DNA from: Punctularia strigosozonata HHB-11173 SS5
Lineage: Eukaryota; Basidiomycota; Agaricomycetes; Corticiales; Punctulariaceae
Assembly (NCBI RefSeq): GCF_000264995.1
Contig: NW_006767443.1
Location: 708,330 to 772,329 of the forward strand
Direction: 5' to 3'
Length of the DNA stretch: 64,000 nt
Shown: positions 36,481-46,900 of the stretch, one piece after another
How the letters are laid out: the number at the start of each line of letters is the position of its first letter
Numbering within the stretch: the first letter of the stretch is position 1
Position numbers and translations under genes: made by a program
The notes under the pieces: model-generated
Database searches by the model: none
The model's input: only the letters and a program-made list of their open reading frames with translations
Told to the model about the DNA's origin: nothing

Positions 36481-37409
36481 TGCAGAGGGAGAGCTCCTGG
36501 TATATGTGAGGGAGCTCGAGGGAAGCATTTCCACAAAGGGAACAGAAGAATGTGCCTAAAGTGGTAATATCAATCAGGAAAGATATAAGATTGCAAGGAA
36601 GAACACAAGAATAGAACAGGTGAGAGAATATGTACATAATAGGTAATGAGCATGTGATATTTCCATATATATATATACGATATACAAAGTTCAACAAGAT
36701 TATCATCCTCTTGGGGACTTGCCAGAACTTGGTGACATTTGTCAAACTCCCCCATTGAATCCCACTAACTTTGTCAAAGTTCCTTACCATTACCTATTCC
36801 CAACGGCACATCCCACCTCTTCCTCCTCCTTGATTCTACCCAACTTATCTAGCAATATCACCGATGCCCAACTCTACCTGAGCATGGTGTTTGCACAGTA
36901 GATTCATGTAACTGCCCATCATGGCGGTTTGTGAGGGTGTTATCAGGGCAAGACAAGCTATGCCATACAGTATGTGGTTCCTTATCACCCATGTTGCCCC
37001 GCCATTGACCATCGTAGCATCCTAACATCATCGAAGAGCTTGTCACTGCAATCACTCCTGGCTTCAGCATACACCACTCTACCAATCTATCATGGACCGT
37101 CAGTGACCATGAGGGACTTTAGCATCTCATGGGTGTGGGGGATTCTATGCAGTGATTTCATTCTTTTCATCTTTCCAGGAGCTGATACAATCTGGGACAA
37201 TGAAATATAGGGCCCAAATACTTGTTGTATGTGCACCGGGCCATGATCAGCACATGGAATTATACGTAGGTCTGTAATCAAACCCACCCCCAATCTTCCT
37301 CGGCTAATTATAGGTAGCATTCTACCCGCTGCATCTCCACGGACCCATATAGCACCGGTGACTCAAGCACCCCCTATTACCGCCTTTAGTACTACCCCGC
37401 CAGTACATA
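36481..37409. other. AT-rich stretch without supported genes
   Basis: About 930 bp of AT-rich DNA. Frames up to 113 codons on the minus strand are hydrophobic by composition and lack any recognised motif. Nothing else is supported. Confidence 0.35.
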
Positions 37410-37916
37410 CACTGGGTCTGTAACTGCATTCTTAGACCAAAGAATAATGTAAAAATCCTATAAAACCTTTAAAACTTCCCATGATTTTATACAGAGGAAA
37501 TCTTGAACCAGATTAATCATTTTCAACATAGCTAAAAGTTTCAAACAGAAATCTTATAGATGTATCACTATTTCTTCATTGCATTTTAGGCTCTAGAAGT
37601 TTGAAACCATGTATCTCCATAGTTATTTATGATTCTCATTATGAGAAAATTGAAACCTGATTCAATAGTTCTTTAATCTTGTTGCTTGGTTAACAGACTG
37701 GTTCCAGATTTTTATGGCAGGAAATATTTTACAAAAATCTTAAAAGAGACAAAGGAATTTTTTCAACATCTAGATCATACTTTTGTGAGTAAAAGTTCAG
37801 ATGCCAGTTTACCATCTTTACAAAATCCTTTGGGCTAAAAATGTTTTAAAGGTTTTGAAGTTGTATAAGATTTTTTCATCACTTTTAGAACCAAAAATGC
37901 AGTCACAGACCCAGTG
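37410..37916. mobile_element. Inverted-repeat (MITE-like) element, about 507 bp
   Basis: The left end CACTGGGTCTGTAACTGCAT is mirrored by the right end, whose reverse complement reads CACTGGGTCTGTGACTGCAT. Similarity continues inward with gaps for about 80 nt on each side, for example ATAAAACCTTTAAAAC against CAAAACCTTTAAAACA. The interior is very AT-rich with no ORF. A TA precedes the left end (ACATA/CACTGG), but the right flank reads TC, so a TA target duplication is not intact. It is probably an old non-autonomous DNA transposon, possibly Tc1/mariner-like from its CACTG start. Confidence 0.6.
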
Positions 37917-38319
37917 TCAACAATTGTACTTACCACTTGATGTCAGATGGAATGTTCCTATACCATCATCCTCCACATGGTTAGGGTCGGATAACTTATC
38001 CACATCATACCTGTCGGAGTCCTCATTACTATTGGATGCATCATTGGTACCAACAGCACTATTGCCGTCTGATTTCAATATTAGTTATACAATTGCCCGG
38101 TCAGTGTGATCCTATCCTGCCTTGCTCTTTCTCCGTAAGTCTAAGTGACTTCCTCTGAGCTTGCTCTGGTACTCTGAGAAGCTCACATTTTTTTTTCACT
38201 CCCTTTTTCACTTCTTACAGCTTTTGCAGAATCCACAAGTCCTGAGCATGTGGCTTAACAATTGCAAATGGCAGGCCTGTAGAGATACTTGGTGAGACCT
38301 TTCCTGACAGGCAGACAGG

Positions 38320-40515
38320 CTAACTTACTCCCAATGCATATTTTCTTGGAACCCCTTAGGAAACGATAAAGATGCGTGAGTGGAAGATGTGTTGTTATCC
38401 GCTATATCACACCTGCCATTGTTGTCTCTACCTTTGTAACTCCCCTTGCGCTCCTTAAAAGGGAGCGCACCACCGGAACCCAAAGGCTCTGTGGTGACAT
38501 CGGTAACTATTGTGTAAGTTAAATGGCAGAAAAAATTATTTGGGTGATAACTGATCGTGCCCCACCGATTTTGCCAAAAGATGAGAGTTGACAAATGTGG
38601 TAGCAGAAATATAGTCCTTGAGATGTTGAATCTCCTCCTGCCACTCAGCCATCAACATAGATCCAGTTCCTGCAGGCTGGCTGGTGGGAGCATGAGGCCA
38701 GGGCTGGGCTGGGATACAGCTATCTCCGTCACAAATAGATACTGGTCCCAGGAGCTTGTTGGCATTGATCTGGACGTCCCAGTCCTCAGGTAGCCAGTCC
38801 TGAGCCATCTTGGTTGTCTGTATGATGGAGCACCCTACGAGCTCCAGCATAGATCGCTGGTCCATGATGATGAGTTCATGGGATAAGGTACATTGTCGGA
38901 GGCACAGACGAGTTTGTGTGCGCTGAAGGATAATATATGAGAGTCAAATACGTCAAGAGCACACAAAGCTCACCTGTATCCAAGTACAGAAGGATCAATA
39001 TTGAATAACGAGGTGTTTGGCTTGTGGTGTGGAAATAAAATGACTGGAGCAACTCCAAAAGAAATCTTGGGAAGGAGCATAGCTGATGCAGGATTGCCAG
39101 ACCACCATGGGGCTGATCTGCCTCGCATCTTTTACGCATGGTGGAGCAGCTGGAGCTTGACCCCCATGTCTAGTGTTTCCATGGAACAGGGTCGATGAGG
39201 GATAGTCTAAAAGAACAAAGACACCAATACATACGAAGAAAAATAGGACACCACTATACCAAAGATCAAAGGAGGGGCAATCAATGGGAATCGGGTCAAC
39301 CACGTTGGAATGGTTGATTAGAGGAAGATTGGGCTCTTCTCCTTCTCCAAAAGAAGGGTCAGTGATCATGTCTGACAGCATCCAGGACATATCACCCGGG
39401 TCTTTGTGGTTACCCTGGGCTCAGGCCAGAGTATTGGTTTTCTCGTGTGGTTTGGAATCAGGCTCCAGGAGTGGTGTTGGTGTTCCTATGAAGATTTGCG
39501 CCTATGAGAGCCATAACTGGTGGAATGTCTTCCTTGCTTACCGGAGCTGTGCAATACTACAGACAATAGGTTTAGCTGCCAAGATGGGTATAGTATGTTC
39601 TCATATTGGCCAATCTGCAGTATATTCACAAGTCCTATGTTACATTCCACGTTACACTGATACGTGGTAGGAGTTGTCTCGATTGCCAGCATGCTCATCT
39701 CTGCACATATCTGTCAGGATATAGAGGTGAGTTAAAAGATGTGGCAAGAACTTTTTGACATACCCTGATGGTTTTGGCTTGGAAGTTCTTGAACTCCTCC
39801 AGGTTGTTCTGCTTGAGATCGTCCATAGGATTGGACATACCCGGCTGCTTCTGGATGCTAGCTGAGAGGCTATACACTGGTGGCTCCCTGCCCATACATG
39901 TGGGTGGCTGGTTGGGTACCGGTCTAAGGCGCTCAAAATATGTGCCGCCTTCGCCCATATTGTTGGGCTTGCCTTGGGTCAGGAACTCCAGATCACCCAG
40001 CACAGTCTGAGCTTGTGCTTCTTGAATTTTGCTACCTGCTCCAGGGACCATATACCCCTTCATCCAAATGAGAGGATTTCCAGACCAAAGATTTAAACAA
40101 GATGTACTGATCGTAATGTGCAAATAGCATCACATCATCTTTGGGTTCGCAAGACCCATGGATGTTGTGCACATAAAACACACATCCTGGCATAACTATC
40201 TGCCATCCTAATAAACAGGTTTAGATGGTGCCATATTAAGGTGATGTATCATGAACCATCCTGTCATACCACCCCTTCTAGTGTAGGCAGCAGCTGGTCC
40301 TTGGCGGCCAATGCAAGCCGCTGACAGGTTGGCTGGTCTCATCTAAGGACAATGGGTGGACACCGTCATTTCCTATGTACTTGAAAATGGGAAGCATGTA
40401 ATTGGACTGGTTGGGATTGTCAGGCAAGACCTCCAAGTCCGCATCAAGCTCATATTGACCTAGAATGGGATGAACAGGCATGGTGAGTTTGGGGGGTGGG
40501 AGCAAACAGAACAAG
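38320..40515 (-). pseudogene. Unrecognised gene-like region, probably multi-exon or decayed
   Basis: Several minus-strand frames look protein-like, in order from the 5' side: LGQYELDADLEVLPDNPNQS and ICNDGVHPLSLDETSQP-like text near 40300-40480; MKGYMVPGAGSKIQEAQAQT and KPNNMGEGGTYFERLRPVPN near 39780-40070; a piece near 39500-39690; DMSWMLSDMITDPSFGEGEE near 39300-39390; and MLELVGCSIIQTTKMAQDWL with GDSCIPAQPWPHAPT near 38540-38860. Plausible intron joints exist between them, but I cannot establish one continuous product or family. It could be a lineage-specific gene, a decayed gene or the cargo of a DNA transposon. No reverse transcriptase, integrase or transposase motif was recognised. 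Confidence 0.3.
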
Positions 40516-41035
40516 GAGCAGAAGACTTGTATAAGTGACGGCTTGGCCTACGGCAGGCGGTGCAAACATAGAACATGGCAAATGCATTCATTGGGCGCTG
40601 ATGAAATCTTACAGGAATGTAGAAAGAGCATGTACACAAACAAGCCAGCACGTCCTCATGTCACGGTTGGTAGTATCAACCTGAGCATTCAGCTCTGTCA
40701 GCAAATACTGAACCTCTTTACTTGCATTAGCCCCATGGAGTAGTGGTTGAAATTGTCCCTGACTGTTAAGCTGTGTGAATGAGAGTAGATTAATGGTACC
40801 TGGATCTATTCCCCCTGTAGGTAAACATTCTGCAATTAACTGTGGTAGTGCTACTGTGGCAGGCTACCCCTGCCTGGCCCACACCCGTGCTGCTGCCTCT
40901 TGACCTGTAACCATGTCACGGGTCGATCATCACCAACCATTGCCCATCATCACCGACTGTCCTCTGACGTCTCCTCCGCTCTTTGCCGCTGGTCCTCCAA
41001 CAGATCTCCGGCAGACTTTTTGTATCTTTGATTCT
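40516..41035. other. Stretch without supported genes
   Basis: About 520 bp of mixed composition with only short frames. No recognised motif or repeat. Confidence 0.35.
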
Positions 41036-41490
41036 CCCATGTTCCCTTTGTTTGTCCTTGCTCATTTTCACACTGTATTCTTCTCCCTTGTTCCCGGTTT
41101 CCTTGGTACTGATCCCCTTTGTGTTCCACATGTACTTGAGATCTTCTTCCCTGTTCCCTTTGTCTGTCACATGTCGATCCAGACTGATCTACGCCAATCT
41201 GCTCCGCTGATCTTCACCAATCTTCTCCGACTTCTTTGCTGACATCGATCACACCTTCCCATTTCGGCCAAGAGTGGAATACGCTTATCACATGCACCGG
41301 GCCACCGGCGGCTCAACACCCTGGTGGTTCCAGATCTCTGAACGGATTCAACTCTGACTTTCCTGATTCCTGTTCCCTTTGTCTGACATCATAGTTTCCC
41401 TTTGTAGACTTTAGTTTCCTGTCGCTTGCGACGGATCTTTCGGACCGTTCTTTCTGCCTCTTCTCCAGATATGTTCCCTTTGTATTCCAT
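41036..41490. repeat. Dispersed TTCCCTTTGT words
   Basis: The decamer TTCCCTTTGT occurs exactly five times in about 440 bp (41042, 41154, 41373, 41396, 41474), with a near copy (TCCCCTTTGT) near 41113. It recurs at about 43806. Spacing is irregular. It may be a binding-site-like cluster or the residue of a decayed repeat. Confidence 0.45.
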
Positions 41491-42756
41491 ACGTTACCTG
41501 TACCATAGATCTTCAGTTCAAATATCGACTAAGCCTCTCTCTCTCTCTCCCTGCGGACTCAGAGCGCATAGCAGGCTAGCGCATGAGCTTAGGCTTGGTC
41601 CGCATCCGTACTTGACTTCACCGATCTCTCTGGCTTACCAACTCAACGCCGACGCGTTGTCAAACAAGTTTTGTGTTGGTGTCGAAGAGGCGAGAGGAAT
41701 TCTTGAGGCGATGGAGGTGTATCACCGATTCTTCAGCTTCTTCTGCAAAACTCCTGGGGTCCTGGTCTATCTAAGTCGGGGATTGCTCAGTTGGCCGTCA
41801 GTTATTGAACCTGACTTAAATTTGATGAGACAAGCTTCTTGTGAGCTCGTCGGCGATACCTAAAAAAGGTAAGATGTGAGTAGGCCTAAATGGAAGGCTT
41901 GAGGGATCCTGTGTTGAGGTCTTGTGAGACGTGCTGAGCGCCGAAGTTCCTTAAAAAATAAAGAGAGAGGTCAGCTGTTCCTTTGGTCGCGAAGATGATA
42001 GAGCAAGGGAAACAAATTCGAACAGCCTATGGTGGCTGTGTAGAGTCGATAGAGGAGCTGTCCAGGCACTCAAGGCCTGAAAGAGAGGGTTCAGCAGACA
42101 ACTGCCAGGCACGATTAGAGTGGAACTGATTGACTGCTCATTCATGCCGGTTTGGCTACATTTTATACTCCTTAGCTAGGCCAGTTTTCTGAGTCACATT
42201 AGTAATCTTAGCAGTGCTGAGTCAGCTTCTGACTCAGCTGGGTCACGGTTTGTCATATGCTGACTAAGATCAGGTACTGCTTGGTAATCCTTTCCTGATA
42301 TGGTCAGACTTTCCTGGGCTAGTTTTAAGGTACACATTTAGTCTATTCTACTTGAAGTGTATACTACTAAGTGAAATGAAGGCTACAGAATCAATTTAAA
42401 ATGGAGGTATTTGAGCAATTCCACACCTATTCACTTTAGGGGCGGGACAGCATCTCTGACTTATCTCATCTCTATCTTTGAGTTCTCCTTTTTGTTTCTT
42501 CTTATTCTTTGTCTTTACCTTTTGAACTTCGGTCCTCCGACCCTGTTGACCCTTCCGTATTCGTTTTTGACAAAATCCAGGTCAGTTCGCGCTGTCGCGC
42601 ACCAAATCTGTTTGGTGCTCGGACATAGCCAAAACACACAAATTCACAACGTATTGTGATCACGTGATTAGAAAGTTGTGACGCGTAGACGCCATGCCCA
42701 CAACACGTGTTCAGGAATAGGCAACCCCCACTGTACACACCAACTACCCAGTCAGC
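41491..42756. other. AT-richer stretch, weak ORFs
   Basis: A plus-strand frame of 145 codons (41426-41863) covers the left part; it contains phrases such as ALSNKFCVGVEEARGILEAM but has no recognised family. The remainder holds short hydrophobic frames. No supported gene. Confidence 0.3.
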
Positions 42757-43734
42757 ATGCAGGTGTTTAGAGCAATTGCCAAATACATATGGCATAGTCT
42801 AATGAAATGGGCGAAGCCCTTTTCTGTTGATCCTCACCCACCCGAACACACTCTGCTAGCCGATAACGAGACCACTGCACTTCTCACACAGGCCGAGAGG
42901 TCGTCACTCCCTCAGTACATCAGGGTTCTGTTTCTGCAGCGCCCCAAAAAGGTCAACCACATCGAGGTCCACGTCACTACTACTGTCAAATTCATACCAG
43001 AATACCAGACGCGTCGGCCCAGAGCTTCTCCCTACCAGCCTATTGAGGCAGCCAACCTTTTCCTTCGTGCACCTCCTCTATGTTTGCAGTTCTTAGCACT
43101 CAACCCGTGGCTACATGGTCCACAAATCTTCTTCCTACTCGACGGTCCTCCATTTGCTACCAATATCCTGCAGCCCGGCAACGTAATGTGTTAACGTCTT
43201 ATGTTCGGAAACAAGATAATGGCCGCTAGTGCCTGTATCTCTTACATCCTGGAAGAGAAGGTCAGAGACTACATCATCTATGTCACTCGGATGCACAAGA
43301 GATACCGCTCGCACAATAATATCTTTGGGCAAATGGCCGATGCATACTACCATATCGCCGCTTCAAGAAGCCGTATGCCCATCGATTCAGGAGTAGGGTA
43401 CCTCGTCGTTGTCGCCAAGTACAGCGACAATAAGCGCGAACCACAGCTTCCTCCCATCAAGAAGGAATATGGACCCCTCCCCTTCGGCTGTCCTGTCACC
43501 ATCGCAAAACTAGTGGTCGCTACCAATGTCACTCTACATTTACAACGACACTCCCTTCCCCTCCTCCCTCTCAACGATCGACGCCTCCGCCCCAAAAACA
43601 TACCTGTCAATATGACCCGCTCGTCCCTGTTTATGGGTCACCCACACTTATACCCCCTGATAGCTGACTATATCGAGGGGAAGGATAACACTGCTCTCAA
43701 AATCTTGGAGGAAGAGTCCCGCGCCGCCCTTTAA
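42757..43734 (+). CDS. Unrecognised protein in two consecutive same-frame ORFs
   Basis: Two ATG-started ORFs of 145 codons (42757-43194) and 177 codons (43201-43734) lie in the same frame a few bases apart. The first begins MQVFRAIAKYIWHSLMKW and contains AERSSLPQYIRVLFLQRPKK. The second begins MFGNKIMAASACISYILEEK and contains IYVTRMHKRYRSHNNIFGQM and MADAYYHIAASRSRMPIDSG. Both have mixed, protein-like composition with conserved-looking Trp, Pro and Tyr. I do not recognise a family, and no membrane segment or signal peptide is clear. They may be one gene interrupted once, or two small genes. The surroundings are repeat-rich, so an element-borne gene is possible. Confidence 0.4.
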
Positions 43735-43859
43735 ACTAGGCATCCAGATACTGGACATACCTTTCTTGCAAGAATATTTACGGTTACGATAACCGCACGA
43801 TAAGATTTCCCTTTGTATAAGTATATTTCTGATCTTGGACTAGTGTCGTTTCAGATTTG

Positions 43860-44190
43860 TGTATATTGTTGCCCATTTGTATATTGCTCCCTCCACACTT
43901 TGTATATCACCAGGAACTTCATATATCGTCAGGACCCTCGTATATCGTCAGGAAACTCGTATATCGCCATCATCTAGTAGATCGTTAGTCCCTCGTATAT
44001 CGTCATTGTCATCGTGCTTGTATATCATCTTAGGCTGTTTTATGTTTGTGTTTTGTACTAGTACTCAAAGTAGATAGATCACAAGTACCTCGTTTCAATC
44101 TCTCGTATATCGCCTATCGCCACCTCGTTTATCAAGTAGCTCATTCGTTAGAACTAAAGAGTTGTATATGAACTGTCGTATATAGTTCGT
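43860..44190. repeat. CTCGTATATCG repeat cluster
   Basis: The 11-mer CTCGTATATCG occurs four times exactly (three between about 43936 and 44008, one near 44102), among several one- or two-base variants (CATATATCG, TTGTATATCA, GTCGTATATAG). The core is palindromic-like (CGTATATCG). It begins about 125 bp after the stop of the unrecognised ORF pair. Confidence 0.55.
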
Positions 44191-44811
44191 TTCAGAAGTA
44201 ACATAGCCACGACCCAGTAGGTATAAGTACTGTCTTTGTAGTAGTAATGAGCAAGTACTCTTTTCCCCTCGAATCTGCCCCCTATAGTGCTAAGTTGCAC
44301 TATATTTGTCTATCCACTGCAATAGTTGCAGTATCGTCATCTGCTTTATCTTCTCTTACATTCTCTGGAGCTCACTCGCGGAGCCCATCCTAATTTAGTC
44401 TTTGACCTTCCTATTTAGGTCATCTTCTCCACATCTTCTTCGGCTCTAGTACGCAGCCATTCTACACAACACATCCCTCATCCGAACAAATCAGGCAATC
44501 TCCCGAGTCTCTCACAGACCCCGGAAACCTGAGTCTATTGTGTGTCTACACACATTTATAGCACGACAGCGCTACAGCTCCATGAATCTCTTGAGGGACG
44601 TGGATTGAAATGATGCAGGTATGAACAGTGCATCACATGGATTGAGCAGGAGCCCTGAGCAGCATATGGATGGACAGTGGAACCTATGTGTATGGGCGCG
44701 GCGTCAGTCATGACTCATTGGACGCAAATGGTGTCCTCTCTGAAGCTTCAGCATACCCGCTTTATCCAGCCTCTGGGAGTCCGTCGCAACTTCGTAGAAA
44801 GGCCAGAGGGT
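44191..44811. other. Non-coding stretch with internal motif repeats
   Basis: About 620 bp with repeated GCACTATA/TGCAGTAT-like words near 44290-44340 and a pyrimidine-rich stretch to 44560. A 61-codon frame at 44677 is not convincing. No gene is supported. Confidence 0.3.
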
Positions 44812-45030
44812 TACTGTAGTTTTACGACCTTAGGTTCGTCTCCTGTCCCCTGGCAGCCCTAACTGAACCTAATTTCCCGGTCCTGAACTGATTGTGGGAA
44901 TTCTGCTTCTTACTGTGTGAATATTCTAAGCTGACTCCAGTCAGTTTGCGAACTTCCCATGGCCCTGAACTTGCAGCTGTCCCCTGTCCCCCAGGAGGTG
45001 GACCGAACTTAAGGTCATAAAACTACAGTA
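44812..45030. mobile_element. TA-flanked MITE, about 219 bp
   Basis: The left end reads TA-CTGTAGTTTTACGACCTT and continues AGGTTCG. The right end is its reverse complement with few changes (CGAACTTAAGGTCATAAAAC followed by TACAG-TA). The inverted repeats are about 27 nt each and TA sits on both sides, as in Tc1/mariner-type target duplications. There is no ORF inside. It is a non-autonomous element that would need a transposase from elsewhere. Confidence 0.65.
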
Positions 45031-45130
45031 TTGAAATGATAGGCAGTCCGTTTGAGACACCGAACAGACTCGGAAAATAGAGCCCAGTGAAAAGTGCCTC
45101 TATAATACTGAATTGCCTAGAATAGGCTGA

Positions 45131-46147
45131 TGTCATGGCACGCCTCCAGTATTCATCTCTCCCTGTTTCCCCCGCATTCCCCACATGCTCTTTTTACCCT
45201 TTCAGGTTTCCTAGGAGCTCCCAGATGCTCCTTCTATTCTTTCAGGTTTCCTAGGAGCTCCATACATTCTTCTATCCTTCCGGGTCTCCTAGGGCCTCCG
45301 CACATTGGGTGGCTTTCCTAGGCCGTTCCACTGGTCACGTGCCGGGCACCCGAGGAGCCTCCCTCTCTCTCATTGGACCATCCCTTGTGTTTCTGATGGA
45401 TTACTCAGCTACTATATAGTTGCCTGTCGCACCAGGGAGCAACTCAGACTTGTTCTCTCAGTTGCTTCCCTGCCTTGTGCGACAGGTATGTGTATTCATC
45501 TCATATCTCTGTATATATTCTCAGTTGCTTCCCTGCCTTGTGCGACAGCGTCTCCACCGCCATCCTGGAGGATCTGCGCCGCTCCTAGGAGCTCCAGCGC
45601 GTACTCTGACATTCCGCAAGTACCAAGGCCCGCACTGTCAGAGTACGCGCTGGAGCTCCTAGGAGCGGCGCAGATCCTCCAGGATGGCGGTGGAGACGCT
45701 GTCGCACAAGGCAGGGAAGCAACTGAGAATATATACAGAGATATGAGATGAATACACATACCTGTCGCACAAGGCAGGGAGGCAACTGAGAGAACAAGTC
45801 TGGGTTGCTCCCTGGTGCGACAGGCGACTATATAGAAGATGAGTAATCCATCAGCGCAACGAAAGATGGTCCAATGAGAGAAGAGGAGGGTCCTCGGGTG
45901 CCCGACACGTGACCGGTGGAGCGGCCTAGGAAGGCCGCGCGAGTGCGGAGGCCCTAGGAGAGCCGAGCGATGGAACAAAATAGGGGAGATGCCAAAAGGA
46001 GGGCGCGGGAAGCCTAGGAGGGCGCGGGAGAGCGCGACCGAATAGGGAGACAGAAGTATTAGGGGGAATGAACGAAATGGGACAGAAGCGGGAGCAGAAA
46101 AAGAGAACAATGAGACATGAGGCGAGTGTGGGAGCCGTGCCCTGACA
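45131..46147. mobile_element. Fold-back element with large palindrome
   Basis: The core is an inverted repeat: left arm 45423-45611 and right arm 45636-45824, 189 nt each with only two mismatches I can see, around a 24 nt spacer. The inner 75 nt of each arm match perfectly. Weaker inverted similarity extends outward to about 45292/45955, and traces reach the ends (TGTCATGGCACGCCTCC on the left against GGAGCCGTGCCCTGACA on the right). Inside each arm the phrase CAGTTGCTTCCCTGCCTTGT, continued by GCGACAG, occurs twice, and CCTGTCGCAC...GTGCGACAGG forms a smaller nested inverted repeat. I see no transposase and no clear target duplication. Confidence 0.7.
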
Positions 46148-46167
46148 CGCACGATGGCGCCAGCAGC

Positions 46168-46900
46168 ATGGACTTTGGCAATGAGCTCGCCTCGCTTATC
46201 TCCACCTTGCACCGAACACCGGCGCCAACCTGGGTCCGCAGCACCAGTCTTCGCACGAGCGGTCCACGAGCGCCTACGCTGATGGCTACCGGCCCCCGAC
46301 TCACAACATCTTCAACATCTCCGCCACACCAATGCACAACCCGCACCTCACCGGCTCGGCGACCTTGTCTGGTGCGCCATTCTCCAAGTCGCACGCCTTC
46401 TCCCTCCTGCAGACAATCCACCGCCCGCCCGATCTTGGCGGCGCGCCCTCGCTCAGGACCCGTCACCACCACCACCACCACCCTGGCTCGCTGCACGACT
46501 TCTCCACCCCGGCGCACTTCAACTCGACCCTGCCCACGCTCAACTCATCCATGTGCTTCGACCCGCACCCACCGCAACCGCACGAGCAACAGCCGTCCTC
46601 GCTCGTGTCCTCCTCCTCGCACGTGCCCTCGAGTGCTCGCTCAACCAGTTGACCTGCTCACTCATGCCCTTGCCCATCACCTCTAATGGCTCCCGGCTGG
46701 GCACCAGCATCCCCTCGGACTCAGACTCCCGCTCTCGCTCCCGGGCACCCTCCAGCGGCCCCAGCCTGACCCGCACGCAGTCCATATCCCACGCCAAGCG
46801 CAACTCGATGTCCTCCGGCAGCCCCCAGCCCGGCCCGATCATTGTCCCCTGCTCCTCCTCCTCCAAGATTATCTATACAACTGTTGGACAGTGTTGTAGT
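46168..46900 (+). pseudogene. GC-rich gene fragment, frame-broken
   Basis: Protein-like text starts at the ATG at 46168 (MDFGNELASLIS), then continues in a shifted frame (GANLGPQHQSSHERSTSAYA, NIFNISATPMHNPHLTGS, FSKSHAFSLLQTIHRPPDLG, a His run, HDFSTPAHFNSTLPTLNSS) and shifts again after about 46650 into Ser/Pro-rich text. It is far more GC-rich than the island around it. It looks like part of a low-complexity regulatory protein gene, cut off and no longer open, lying directly beside the fold-back element, which may have carried it. I cannot name the source gene. Confidence 0.45.

Noticed and set aside
41036-44190. CRISPR-like repeat arrays
   Set aside because: Repeated words are only 10-11 nt at irregular spacing without uniform spacers, and the genome is eukaryotic.
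34607-44600. An LTR retrotransposon or other virus-like element in the AT-rich island
   Set aside because: I looked for reverse transcriptase, integrase, protease and capsid motifs and for a pair of long direct repeats and saw none; no claim is made.
45305-46212. Paired ORFs of 148 and 238 codons on opposite strands with the same ending
   Set aside because: Both are readings of the two arms of the same palindrome, so the shared protein text is a by-product of the inverted repeat.
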